Positions 54,170 through 62,667 of a DNA stretch of 64,000 nucleotides are shown here, piece by piece. Origin of the DNA: Paludibacter sp. 47-17 (GTDB taxonomy: Bacteria > Bacteroidota > Bacteroidia > Bacteroidales > Paludibacteraceae); contig MKVT01000034.1 of NCBI GenBank assembly GCA_001898935.1, positions 124,001-188,000 on the forward strand, read 5' to 3'. Made by a program: the position numbers and the translations under genes. Below the pieces are notes generated by a model, which did not search any database, was not told the DNA's origin, and saw only the letters and a program-made list of their open reading frames with translations. Every line of letters begins with the position of its first letter. The first letter of the stretch is position 1.

Positions 54170-55755
54170 CAATATTTTTTTACTTCATCGAGTGCTAATC
54201 CATAAGCAGCCAATCCGGTAGTCAAATACTCGATGGCTGTATCCACACTGTAATTTTTAGCCAGCCGAACCATTTTAATACCGGTCCGGTGTGTTGGATG
54301 CTCATTATAATACGATTCGTCCAGGCCAGCCGGCGCCCGGTATGCCCAATACACTTTATTGGTAACATGATCGACCACAATGCCGGTAATAAAACGGGCG
54401 GCATCGTCAACCGGTGCATTATCGATCCGTACAGGATTGCTGCCGCTCAGATTAGCCACCCAAAAACCGGCTTTATCGGCTGGTGCCGTTGCTGCAAAAT
54501 AGATTTTCTGATTAATGTGATCGATGCTAAACGACCGGATGGCAAATTCGTTCAGAATCGATCCGGTTGCAGGCGGAGTACCTGCCTCTACAACATTGGT
54601 TGTAAGTATATCACCGGCTGTAAACCGGTAAATACCTTTCCCCGTCCCTCCTTTCGACCAGAAATACACGAAATCGTAGGAATAGATTCCCGTCGACATA
54701 CCTGCATGATCGAGACCGTTGCCGTAATACCCAAGCCGATCGGCTTTCACCAGGTAATAAGGCAAGGTGGTTTGCGCATCGGTCGAACCTTTCCATTCAA
54801 ATGCGCCCACCGGGCCAGCGGCCAGCGGCTGACGGTACACGACACGGTTAAAATCGGACCAGTACAAATTAGCTGCATCTACATACCCCGAAAAGAAACC
54901 ATTGAGGGCCGTTGTGTTACGGTTGTGTACCAATTCAACAGAAGTATTGTCCGACATATTATAACGGACGATACTCCCATCACCGGTTTTTGACGCGAGT
55001 TCGGATGCCTCCGACGACACGGTAGAGCCGGCGTTGAACAAGTACAACTGATTATCGAGCGCCTGAATGGTAAATGGATGCGAACCTGTGGTGAAAGCGG
55101 TGGGTTGTACAACTTCTAATCCTCGGTTGAACAATCGTTGGCGATAAATCTTTCCATCGGCCCCTGCAATAATCAGGCTCCGGGACGGTTGATTGAAAAC
55201 AGTAAATTTTTTCTCCACCTTGTATTCCTTCTCGCCAATTGTAATGGTGAGTTTAATCGTCTCCTGCACATCCCTGTTATTAAAAAACACCTTGAGCGTT
55301 GAAGCGGACGATTTCCCATCGGTGAGCGATTCGCTCACAGCATTATCCGAAAACTCCCAATCGTATGTAACCGTGTATCCATAAGGATTATACGCTAAAA
55401 CCGAAACCGTTACATCTTCGTAATAGATCACCGAATCGGGTTTAATGTAGATGGTGGGAATCGTATCGTAGATGGTGATTTGTTTGGTAGTTACATAATT
55501 ATCATTCGAATCGGCCCGGAGCGTAATATCGTAAACCCCGGGTTTACGGTAAATATAAGTTGGATTTTTACCTGTCGAAACACCCCCGTCGCCAAATGTC
55601 CAGTTCCAATATTCACCGGTTTCGGTTAAATTGGTAAAAGTAACCAATTGGCCAGCCCGGGGAGTTTCCGGAGTGAAGGAGAAATCGGGTTCAATGGGTG
55701 TTTTACAGCTGAACAACAGGAAAGAAAGAGCAAGAAGGACGTATGTAAGTTTCAT
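54169..55755 (-). CDS. PKD-domain lipoprotein with C-terminal beta-propeller-like region
   Basis: 528 residues. Lipobox LLFSC (Cys17). A PKD domain spans about residues 25-100: PRAGQLVTFTNLTETGEYWNWTFGDGGVSTGKNPTYIYRKPGVYDITL has the WxFGDG and PGxYxxxL signatures. A second beta-sandwich region precedes residues of about 200-528, which repeat blade-like units (LIIAGADGKIYRQRL, IKMVRLAKNY) resembling a YncE/TolB-like or DUF5050-like propeller. Surface or periplasmic; no enzyme site seen. Its stop overlaps the glycosyltransferase start, so the pair is one transcript. Confidence 0.82.
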   Translation of the reverse strand: MKLTYVLLALSFLLFSCKTPIEPDFSFTPETPRAGQLVTFTNLTETGEYWNWTFGDGGVSTGKNPTYIYRKPGVYDITLRADSNDNYVTTKQITIYDTIPTIYIKPDSVIYYEDVTVSVLAYNPYGYTVTYDWEFSDNAVSESLTDGKSSASTLKVFFNNRDVQETIKLTITIGEKEYKVEKKFTVFNQPSRSLIIAGADGKIYRQRLFNRGLEVVQPTAFTTGSHPFTIQALDNQLYLFNAGSTVSSEASELASKTGDGSIVRYNMSDNTSVELVHNRNTTALNGFFSGYVDAANLYWSDFNRVVYRQPLAAGPVGAFEWKGSTDAQTTLPYYLVKADRLGYYGNGLDHAGMSTGIYSYDFVYFWSKGGTGKGIYRFTAGDILTTNVVEAGTPPATGSILNEFAIRSFSIDHINQKIYFAATAPADKAGFWVANLSGSNPVRIDNAPVDDAARFITGIVVDHVTNKVYWAYRAPAGLDESYYNEHPTHRTGIKMVRLAKNYSVDTAIEYLTTGLAAYGLALDEVKKY

Positions 55756-55792
55756 AAACTAACTTAAATTTATCTTTTTTGAATTGAAGCTG

Positions 55793-55800
55793 CAAATATA
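55793..55800 (-). promoter_or_regulatory. Predicted -7 element for the PKD-GT2 pair
   Basis: Minus strand TATATTTG, an exact TAnnTTTG match, 37 bases before the start codon. Confidence 0.52.
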
Positions 55801-55895
55801 AACATTTAAAAACGAAGACTTGTGCAAGCAAGGCTCTAAATATGTTAATTTTTAATATAATGCTTAACAGGGCCGTTGGTTGGGTGGAATTTTTG

Positions 55896-55903
55896 TAATT
55901 TTG
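55896..55903 (+). promoter_or_regulatory. Predicted -7 element for the MATE gene
   Basis: TAATTTTG, an exact TAnnTTTG match, 33 bases before ATG 55937; TTGG (55876-55879) lies 16 bases upstream. It lies inside the longer reading frame, which argues against the upstream start at 55880. Confidence 0.52.
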
Positions 55904-55936
55904 TCGCCGCAATATCAACTCCTCACACTTATTTTA

Positions 55937-57280
55937 ATGTCTACATTACCCGCCAACAAACTAAGCACCGAGAAGATCGGGAAGCTGATTTGGGAATATT
56001 CCGTGCCTTCGATTGTTGGTATGGTAGTGATGTCGGTCTATAATATCATCGACCGGATTTTTATCGGACAAGGAGTAGGTGCTTTAGCAATCTCCGGATT
56101 GGCACTTACTTTTCCCTTTATGATTCTCTTACAGGCATTCGGTATGCTGATAGGCGCCGGCGCTGCTTCGCGGATCTCCATCAATTTGGGTGAAAACAAG
56201 ACAGCCAGAGCCGAGAAAGTGCTGGGAAATGCGCTCACACTTACAGCCATTATTTCGGGAAGTATTGCCCTGATCGCATTTTTGATGATGGATTATTTGC
56301 TAACCTTATTTGGAGGCACCGATCTTACCATCGGATATGCACGGGATTATATGCAGATAATTATACCCGGTTCAGTACTTTCGGCCACATTGTACGGCTT
56401 CAACAATATAATGCGTGCCTCCGGATTTCCTCGTAAGGCGATGTACACCATGATTATCGGTGCCGTTGTGAACGTTATTCTTGATCCGCTTTTTATTTTT
56501 GTATTTAAATGGGGCATCCAGGGAGCTGCAATTGCAACCGTGATTTCCTTCGTGGTGGGTGCGTGGTGGGTGCTTGCTCACTTCACATTACCCGAATCGC
56601 ATATTAAATTCAGGAAGGAGAATTTCAAGCTGGACAAGGATATTGTTTATTCCATTATCAATATAGGGATGTCGCCTTTCAGTATGCAGATAGCAACCAG
56701 TATCGTTGTCATTCTCATCAACGGAACATTGCTCAGGCATGGAGGCGATCTGGCGATCGGGGCCTATGGAATTGTCAATAGCCTGGCAACGCTGGTGATC
56801 ATGGTTGTACTCGGACTTAATCAGGGCACCCAACCCATTGTAGGGTTCAACTTCGGGGCAAAGCAGTATGACCGGATGTTCCGAACGGTCAAACTGGCGA
56901 TCATTACTGGAACTATCCTGACCACTACAGGATTTTTATTGGGGATGTTTTTTTCCGATCTTTCGGTTAGCTTATTTACCACCGACGACGAATTAACAGC
57001 CATTGCAGCCAATGCATTACGCATTTCAATCCTGCTCTTTCCGGTTGTCGGATTTCAGATCGTAATCAGCAATTTCTTTCAATCGATAGGAAAAGCGAAA
57101 GTATCAATCTTTTTAAGCCTGACCCGGCAATTTATTTTTCTGATCCCGGCAATTTTAATCTTGCCGCCCGTCTTCGGGCTTAACGGAGCCTGGGCTGCCA
57201 TGCCTGTGAGCGACGGATTGGCAACCTTAACCGCAGGATACACTTTTTACCGGTTTTACAAAACTTTTAAATGGCTTTAA
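55937..57280 (+). CDS. MATE family multidrug efflux transporter
   Basis: 447 residues from ATG 55937 (MSTLPANKLSTEKIGKLIWEYSVPSIVGM). Twelve membrane segments. MVVMSVYNIIDRIFIGQGVGALAISGLALTFP in the first half and VLGLNQGTQPIVGFNFGAKQYDRMFRTVKLA in the second are MATE family signatures. It exports cationic compounds using a Na+ or H+ gradient. It overlaps convergent nadC by 14 bases. Confidence 0.93.
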   Translation: MSTLPANKLSTEKIGKLIWEYSVPSIVGMVVMSVYNIIDRIFIGQGVGALAISGLALTFPFMILLQAFGMLIGAGAASRISINLGENKTARAEKVLGNALTLTAIISGSIALIAFLMMDYLLTLFGGTDLTIGYARDYMQIIIPGSVLSATLYGFNNIMRASGFPRKAMYTMIIGAVVNVILDPLFIFVFKWGIQGAAIATVISFVVGAWWVLAHFTLPESHIKFRKENFKLDKDIVYSIINIGMSPFSMQIATSIVVILINGTLLRHGGDLAIGAYGIVNSLATLVIMVVLGLNQGTQPIVGFNFGAKQYDRMFRTVKLAIITGTILTTTGFLLGMFFSDLSVSLFTTDDELTAIAANALRISILLFPVVGFQIVISNFFQSIGKAKVSIFLSLTRQFIFLIPAILILPPVFGLNGAWAAMPVSDGLATLTAGYTFYRFYKTFKWL

Positions 57281-58106
57281 AACTCATATCCAGACTTTTG
57301 ATAGAATGAGTGAGGGCGCCTACCGAAATAAAATCGACGCCACATTCGGCATAATCATGTAAAGTCGACAGCGTTATTCCCCCCGACGATTCGGTTTCGT
57401 ACCGTCCGGCAATAAGTGCAACAGCTTTACGAGTGTTTTCAACCGTAAAATTATCGAGCATGATCCGGTCCACTCCTCCTATCGCCAATACTTGATCAAG
57501 CTCCTCAAAATTGCGGACCTCAATTTCAATTTTGAGGTTCTTGCCCTTTTCCCGGCAATAATTCCGTGCACTTTGAATCGCATTGGCTATACCTCCGGCA
57601 AAATCGACATGATTATCCTTGAGCATAATCATATCAAACAATCCCATTCTGTGGTTTACGCCCCCTCCTATCCTTACAGCTTCTTTTTCAAGCATACGGA
57701 GTCCCGGAGTCGATTTCCGGGTATCCAACACCCGGGTCGATGTGCCTTCTAACCGGCGGACATATTCGCGGGTGCGGGTTGCAATTCCGCTCATTCGCTG
57801 CATGATATTGAGCATCAAACGTTCGGTTTGCAAAAGCGACTGAATTTTTCCTTCCACCACAAATGCAATGTCACCGGGCTTTACTTCCTGCCCGTCGTTA
57901 ATAAACACGGTCATGGCCAACTCCGGATCGAAGGCATTAAAAATTCGGCGGGCAATTTCAACACCGGCCAAAACTCCTTTCTCTTTAATTATCAACTGCG
58001 ACTTGCCCCTGGCCGTTTCGGGAATGCAGGATAAAGTAGTATGGTCGCCATCACCTATATCTTCGGCAAACCAAAGAGGTACTAATTGGTTTAAATAATC
58101 AGTCAT
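57267..58106 (-). CDS. nadC: Quinolinate phosphoribosyltransferase NadC
   Basis: 279 residues; converts quinolinate and PRPP to nicotinate mononucleotide in NAD synthesis. FAEDIGDGDHTTLSCIP at the N-terminus, RMSGIATRTREYVRRL, and LDTRKSTPGLRMLEKEAVRIGGGVNHRMGLFDMIMLKDNH are diagnostic. It overlaps the preceding DUF4783 gene by 8 bases, so the two are translationally coupled. Confidence 0.97.
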   Translation of the reverse strand: MTDYLNQLVPLWFAEDIGDGDHTTLSCIPETARGKSQLIIKEKGVLAGVEIARRIFNAFDPELAMTVFINDGQEVKPGDIAFVVEGKIQSLLQTERLMLNIMQRMSGIATRTREYVRRLEGTSTRVLDTRKSTPGLRMLEKEAVRIGGGVNHRMGLFDMIMLKDNHVDFAGGIANAIQSARNYCREKGKNLKIEIEVRNFEELDQVLAIGGVDRIMLDNFTVENTRKAVALIAGRYETESSGGITLSTLHDYAECGVDFISVGALTHSIKSLDMSFKAI

Positions 58107-58491
58107 TGGATGATTCTATACGTAATTGTTGTATTAATTGCTGTTCGTCGGATGTTCGCCGGACAAGAATATATACTCTGTAGCTGGTAGTGCCGGAACG
58201 TAGTGTACAAATAGAAAATGCGGAGTTTTCCTTCGATCCTTTGTGCAGAATCTGAAACGAATTCACTTTGTTTTTTCGGAAAAAATCGGCCACGATACCT
58301 GTAGCCTGTTTCTTACTGAACACATCATTGATCGATCCTATTACCAATTCAACATTATCGTTGAAATAGGACGACAAGGTAACGGCATCTCCTTTCGACA
58401 AAGCGTCGGTGATAGCCGGTGATATATCGCGCTGCGCCTGAAGTGCACCGATTGTTACTGCTAAAAATAAAAGGGTGGAAATAAGTCTCAT
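58099..58491 (-). CDS. DUF4783 family small exported protein
   Basis: 130 residues. Signal peptide MRLISTLLFLAVTIGALQAQ, then an NTF2/SnoaL-like small domain (DALSKGDAVTLSSYFNDNVELVIG...KKQATGIVADFFRKN). The function is unknown. It matches the Bacteroidetes DUF4783 type often found near nadC and rlmH. Its 3' end overlaps the nadC start. Confidence 0.82.
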   Translation of the reverse strand: MRLISTLLFLAVTIGALQAQRDISPAITDALSKGDAVTLSSYFNDNVELVIGSINDVFSKKQATGIVADFFRKNKVNSFQILHKGSKENSAFSICTLRSGTTSYRVYILVRRTSDEQQLIQQLRIESSND

Positions 58492-58585
58492 TGTTCCGAT
58501 ATTTTAAAAGTTCACAAATCATTAAAGGTTGTCACTCGATTTTCGTGTAAAAATCCCATATTTGCATTTCCTTGCCTTTGTGACG

Positions 58586-58593
58586 CAAAAATA
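58586..58593 (-). promoter_or_regulatory. Predicted -7 element for DUF4783-nadC
   Basis: Minus strand TATTTTTG, an exact TAnnTTTG match, 94 bases before the DUF4783 start, so a fairly long leader is implied. The rest of the 228-base divergent region up to rlmH has only a near match on the plus strand (AATCTTTG, 58672-58679), which may serve rlmH. Confidence 0.48.
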
Positions 58594-58719
58594 CGCTATT
58601 TAATTGGCAGAAAAAAATCTTTCGCCCTTTTTAGTGCCGATCAGGATCGATTTTTACCCACAAAACCGCAAAATCTTTGCAAATAGCAGACCATTAAACG
58701 TTAAATACTGGATAAGACA

Positions 58720-59193
58720 ATGAAGATTAGTGTACTAATGGTAGGAAAAACAACCCATGAAGGACTGCAAAAACTGATTCAGGACTATCATCAACGCCTG
58801 ACGCATTACATCGGTTTTGAAACCAGAATAATTCCCGAACTTAAAAACATAAAAAACCTGCCGGTCAACGAACAAAAAGAGAAAGAAGCTGATCTGATTC
58901 TTAAACAATTGGAGCCGGCTGACGAAGTAATTCTGCTCGATGAGAAAGGAAAAACCCTTACATCGGTGGGCTTTGCCGGTTTTCTTGAAACAAAAATGCT
59001 GGCATCGACCAAAAAACTGGTTTTCGTAATTGGAGGACCGTTTGGGTTTTCCGAACGGGTTTATCAACGGGCCGATCAGCTCCTTTCGCTTTCTGCCATG
59101 ACCTTTTCGCATCAGATGATCAGGTTGTTGTTTGCCGAGCAATTGTACCGTGCCATGACCATCATTAAAGGGGAAAACTATCATCATCAGTAA
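58720..59193 (+). CDS. rlmH: 23S rRNA pseudouridine-1915 N3-methyltransferase RlmH
   Basis: 157 residues, SPOUT methyltransferase. FVIGGPFGFSERVYQRADQLLSLSAMTFSHQMIRLLFAEQLYRAMTII is the trefoil-knot SAM-binding signature, and the protein ends in YHHQ as usual for this family. The histidine kinase gene follows after eight bases. Confidence 0.97.
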   Translation: MKISVLMVGKTTHEGLQKLIQDYHQRLTHYIGFETRIIPELKNIKNLPVNEQKEKEADLILKQLEPADEVILLDEKGKTLTSVGFAGFLETKMLASTKKLVFVIGGPFGFSERVYQRADQLLSLSAMTFSHQMIRLLFAEQLYRAMTIIKGENYHHQ

Positions 59194-59201
59194 GAGAAAA
59201 C

Positions 59202-62200
59202 ATGCGACCGAATTTCAGCAACATACAAATTTTAATCCTGGCCTTTTCATGCTGCCTGCTGATTGGAATAGTAATTCAGACCTTTGATGTTGAGGGGATA
59301 AAACCGCGCTACAATACGGAGAAAATCCAACAGCTGGCACAGCAGGAAATGGCCGGAGCCGATACCTATGCAAGTCAGTTTTTCGGCGCTGAAGCGGGCG
59401 ATATTAAACAGTTTTTCCTCACCAACGATCAGCAGTTTGCTTCCTACTGGTACGAAAATGGTTTACTAAGCTATTGGTCGACAAACGAATACGCGTTTCG
59501 TTTTCCTAACCTGAAAAACCTTCACGGATGGAACTACGAACGTGCCTCCAACGTACATGCACTTTTTAAATGGTATCCGGTTAGCGATTCAACAGGGTTG
59601 TTGATAATGATTCCTGTGAAATATGCGTTTCCTTACGAAAATAAGTTTTTGAAAAACAAAGGAGTTCCGCCTTTCGATGGAGTCGATGTGGATATTTATT
59701 CCGATACCGCCAGTAAGGCTTCTGCAGTTTACGATTCTACGGGCAATTATTTGTTTAGTGTCGGCAGCGAACAAAGTGTAACTGAATATTCATTTGTTCA
59801 ATGGATCGGACTCACTGCATTCAGCCTGGCTTTTCTTCTGTTGTTAATGCTCTATCTGCAACTGACCCTACCAGTACGAAAACATCCGAAACGTAATTTT
59901 TTCATCGTTTCGTTCTTCTTTGTTCTAGTTGTTACAGTAATATTATGGCTGGGCTATCCTGAATTAATTTTTAAAAATCCGCTCTTTTCTGTCCATCATT
60001 TCACCGTAAATCCGTTGATTGCATCGTTTACCCATCTTTCAGCGTACGTTTTGCTGTTTTTTGTGGTCGCAAGAAGTTTTTCAATCATTTTCAGGTCGTC
60101 GGTTTCCCGCTTCGTCTCTATCATAATCGTTTTCAGCTACGGATGGCTGCTTTTCGAATTTTTACGGAATATAGTGCTGCATTCAGTTATAACTATCAAT
60201 TTCTATTTATTAAGCGACATATCGTTCATTACCGTCTGGGTGCATGTTTTACTGTTTATTATGTTGATGGGCGGATATGAAATCCTGAAAGTGGCATTTC
60301 CAAAACTCTTCACTTTCCAACTTTCTGCAGCTATCTACCTCGTACTGGCGACAGTACTCAGCCTGGGACTGACTCATCACTTACAGCAACAGAAAAAATT
60401 CACAAAGTACCAGATCCTTACCGAAAACGTCCGGTTGAATGGCGCTACCCGCCAGGATCCCATAACTGAACTACTGCTTGAAGATTTATCTTATAACCTG
60501 CAAAACGACAGCAACCTAACCGTATTGTTAAACCCTAATGATTCTGCAGATAGGTTCAAGGAATATCTCCTCACCAACCATTTACAACATTTCAGTTCGA
60601 AGTACGAAATTGATATTTCCCTGGTCTCCAAACAAAATCAGCAAGTATGGAATTACATTCAAATGCTTCAGCATACAGGTACTAAGGTCGGAACAACCAA
60701 CTTCTATAATCTGCCTGAATCCTTATACGAAATGAGCTATGCCGGCATTATCAACCTGCTCCCCCTCGATGCCCACCACTATTCCTTGCTTATTGAATTC
60801 AAAAACAAACGCAATTTCCGGAGCTACAGTTTGCCCGATCTGTTAATCAATGAAACGGCAAATGCTTTGCAACAAAAAGATATCTCAACCGCGCGGTACG
60901 AAAACAACCTATTGGTTTTTAGTGATGCCCGTTACGATTGGCCCGAATCGGGATTGCTTTTTGAAAGAAGTACCGACGGCTTTTTTAAGCTGAAACACCA
61001 TCGAACCACCTACTTCTTGCAGCAACACGGAAAAACCAAAATTGTAATTACCGAGATGAACAATCCCGGTCGTATCGATAAGATTTTCTATTATATTCTT
61101 ATCATTGTCCTCTTTTTGCTGGCCGCACGCATCGGATCGATGTTAAATCGGCTTATTCATCATAAAATACCTGTTTCATTAGGACTTACGGGCAAATTCC
61201 AAATTGTTTTCACTTCGTTGATCTTGATTAGCTTTATCTCTACCCTGCTGTTTTCGGTAAACTATTTCAGAAAAAACTACGAACAAGAGCAGTTGCAGCT
61301 CAGCGAGAAAAAGCGACATTATATTCAGGCTTCTTTACAGGAAACCTTATTCTGGGTCAACGATATTACGGCGTTGAGCGAACAACGGATTTCGGGCATT
61401 CTACAGGATCTGGCTTACCGATACCAAACCGATATTCATGTATACAACCAACACGGCGAGTTGGCGGGCAGTTCGCAAAATCTATTGTTCAGCAAACAGC
61501 TGGTAAGTAAACTTATTGCTCCGGCGGTTGTGTTCGGAGAAAACATGCCGGTACACCTGAACGAAAAAATAGGGCAGCTGAACTACCTGACAACCTATGC
61601 CGAACTCATCAATGGCGATTATATACCGTTAGGATACATCGCTATACCGCAATATTTCAGCCAATCGGAAATCAATCAGAAGATCAATCAGTTTCTGATC
61701 GCACTTATTCAGATTTATACGCTGATTATTCTTCTCTCAATTTTCTTACTCATTATTGCGGGCAACCGGCTGGCCAGTCCGTTGAAACTGATGGAAGAGA
61801 AACTGAAGACCATGAAATTAAACGGACGGAATGCGCGGATCGAGTACAGAGGAAATGATGAAATCGGCCAATTGGTCGAGCAGTACAACCGCACGGTCGA
61901 CGAGCTGGAGAAAAGCACGGATCTGTTATTGAAATCGGAACGCGAATCGGCCTGGCGAACGATGGCAAGACAGGTTGCTCATGAAATCAACAATCCGTTG
62001 ACCCCGATGAAGCTTACCATCCAGCAATTACAACGACTCAAACTTCAGGCGAATGAGGGATTCGATGCGTATTTTTCAACAGCATCGACCACCTTGATCG
62101 AACAAATCGACAACTTATCGCGCATAGCGGGCACCTTTTCACAATTTGCACGGCTACCCGAAACCCAGTTACAGGAAATCGATATTGCCGCCCGCTTGTA

Positions 62201-62612
62201 TTCGTCGGTAGAACTATTTAAAAACAATCAGGATGATGTTTCGGTCCATTATTCGGGGCCACAGAGCGGAGTAATGGTGAAAGGCGATCCGGAGCAACTC
62301 ATACGGGTTTTTTCCAATCTATTGAAAAACGCACTCCAGTCGATTCCGTCGGGCGGATCGGGTCGAGTTGAAACAACGCTTTGGGTCGAACCCGATCAGG
62401 TGATTATCAGCATAAAAGATAATGGCGTCGGAATCGAACCTGAAGCTCAAAAAAACATTTTCAAACCGAATTTCACGACAAAAAGCTCGGGCATGGGATT
62501 GGGACTTAGTATTTCGAAAGCCATAATCGAAAATGTAGGAGGCACTATTACTTTCAGTTCGGAAGTAAATAAGGGTACCGAATTTACAATTCGATTACCT
62601 AAGTTAGCATAA
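59202..62612 (+). CDS. Large membrane-bound sensor histidine kinase (NtrY-like)
   Basis: 1136 residues. One N-terminal membrane segment, an extracytoplasmic domain (about 30-195), a cluster of about six membrane segments (about 195-390), a second sensor region (about 390-630), a further membrane segment (about 630), another extracytoplasmic stretch, a last segment near 850 and then HAMP (about 860-915). The phosphoacceptor His927 is in ARQVAHEINNPLTPMKLTIQQLQ. N-box NLLKNALQSIPSGG, G1 DNGVGIEPEAQ and G2 SGMGLGLSISKAI are intact, so it should be active. No response regulator gene is adjacent. The ATG follows rlmH by eight bases, suggesting co-transcription. The signal is unknown; the overall plan resembles NtrY-type kinases. 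Confidence 0.88.
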   Translation: MRPNFSNIQILILAFSCCLLIGIVIQTFDVEGIKPRYNTEKIQQLAQQEMAGADTYASQFFGAEAGDIKQFFLTNDQQFASYWYENGLLSYWSTNEYAFRFPNLKNLHGWNYERASNVHALFKWYPVSDSTGLLIMIPVKYAFPYENKFLKNKGVPPFDGVDVDIYSDTASKASAVYDSTGNYLFSVGSEQSVTEYSFVQWIGLTAFSLAFLLLLMLYLQLTLPVRKHPKRNFFIVSFFFVLVVTVILWLGYPELIFKNPLFSVHHFTVNPLIASFTHLSAYVLLFFVVARSFSIIFRSSVSRFVSIIIVFSYGWLLFEFLRNIVLHSVITINFYLLSDISFITVWVHVLLFIMLMGGYEILKVAFPKLFTFQLSAAIYLVLATVLSLGLTHHLQQQKKFTKYQILTENVRLNGATRQDPITELLLEDLSYNLQNDSNLTVLLNPNDSADRFKEYLLTNHLQHFSSKYEIDISLVSKQNQQVWNYIQMLQHTGTKVGTTNFYNLPESLYEMSYAGIINLLPLDAHHYSLLIEFKNKRNFRSYSLPDLLINETANALQQKDISTARYENNLLVFSDARYDWPESGLLFERSTDGFFKLKHHRTTYFLQQHGKTKIVITEMNNPGRIDKIFYYILIIVLFLLAARIGSMLNRLIHHKIPVSLGLTGKFQIVFTSLILISFISTLLFSVNYFRKNYEQEQLQLSEKKRHYIQASLQETLFWVNDITALSEQRISGILQDLAYRYQTDIHVYNQHGELAGSSQNLLFSKQLVSKLIAPAVVFGENMPVHLNEKIGQLNYLTTYAELINGDYIPLGYIAIPQYFSQSEINQKINQFLIALIQIYTLIILLSIFLLIIAGNRLASPLKLMEEKLKTMKLNGRNARIEYRGNDEIGQLVEQYNRTVDELEKSTDLLLKSERESAWRTMARQVAHEINNPLTPMKLTIQQLQRLKLQANEGFDAYFSTASTTLIEQIDNLSRIAGTFSQFARLPETQLQEIDIAARLYSSVELFKNNQDDVSVHYSGPQSGVMVKGDPEQLIRVFSNLLKNALQSIPSGGSGRVETTLWVEPDQVIISIKDNGVGIEPEAQKNIFKPNFTTKSSGMGLGLSISKAIIENVGGTITFSSEVNKGTEFTIRLPKLA

Positions 62613-62615
62613 AAA

Positions 62616-62647
62616 GTTGCATTCCGAACTTTTTTGAATTATTTTTG
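62616..62647 (+). promoter_or_regulatory. Predicted promoter of the DPP IV gene
   Basis: GTTG (62616-62619), a 20-base spacer, then TATTTTTG (62640-62647), which is an exact -7 match. The ATG at 62668 is 20 bases downstream. Confidence 0.58.
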
Positions 62648-62667
62648 CGCACTATTATTTTTTTCAC

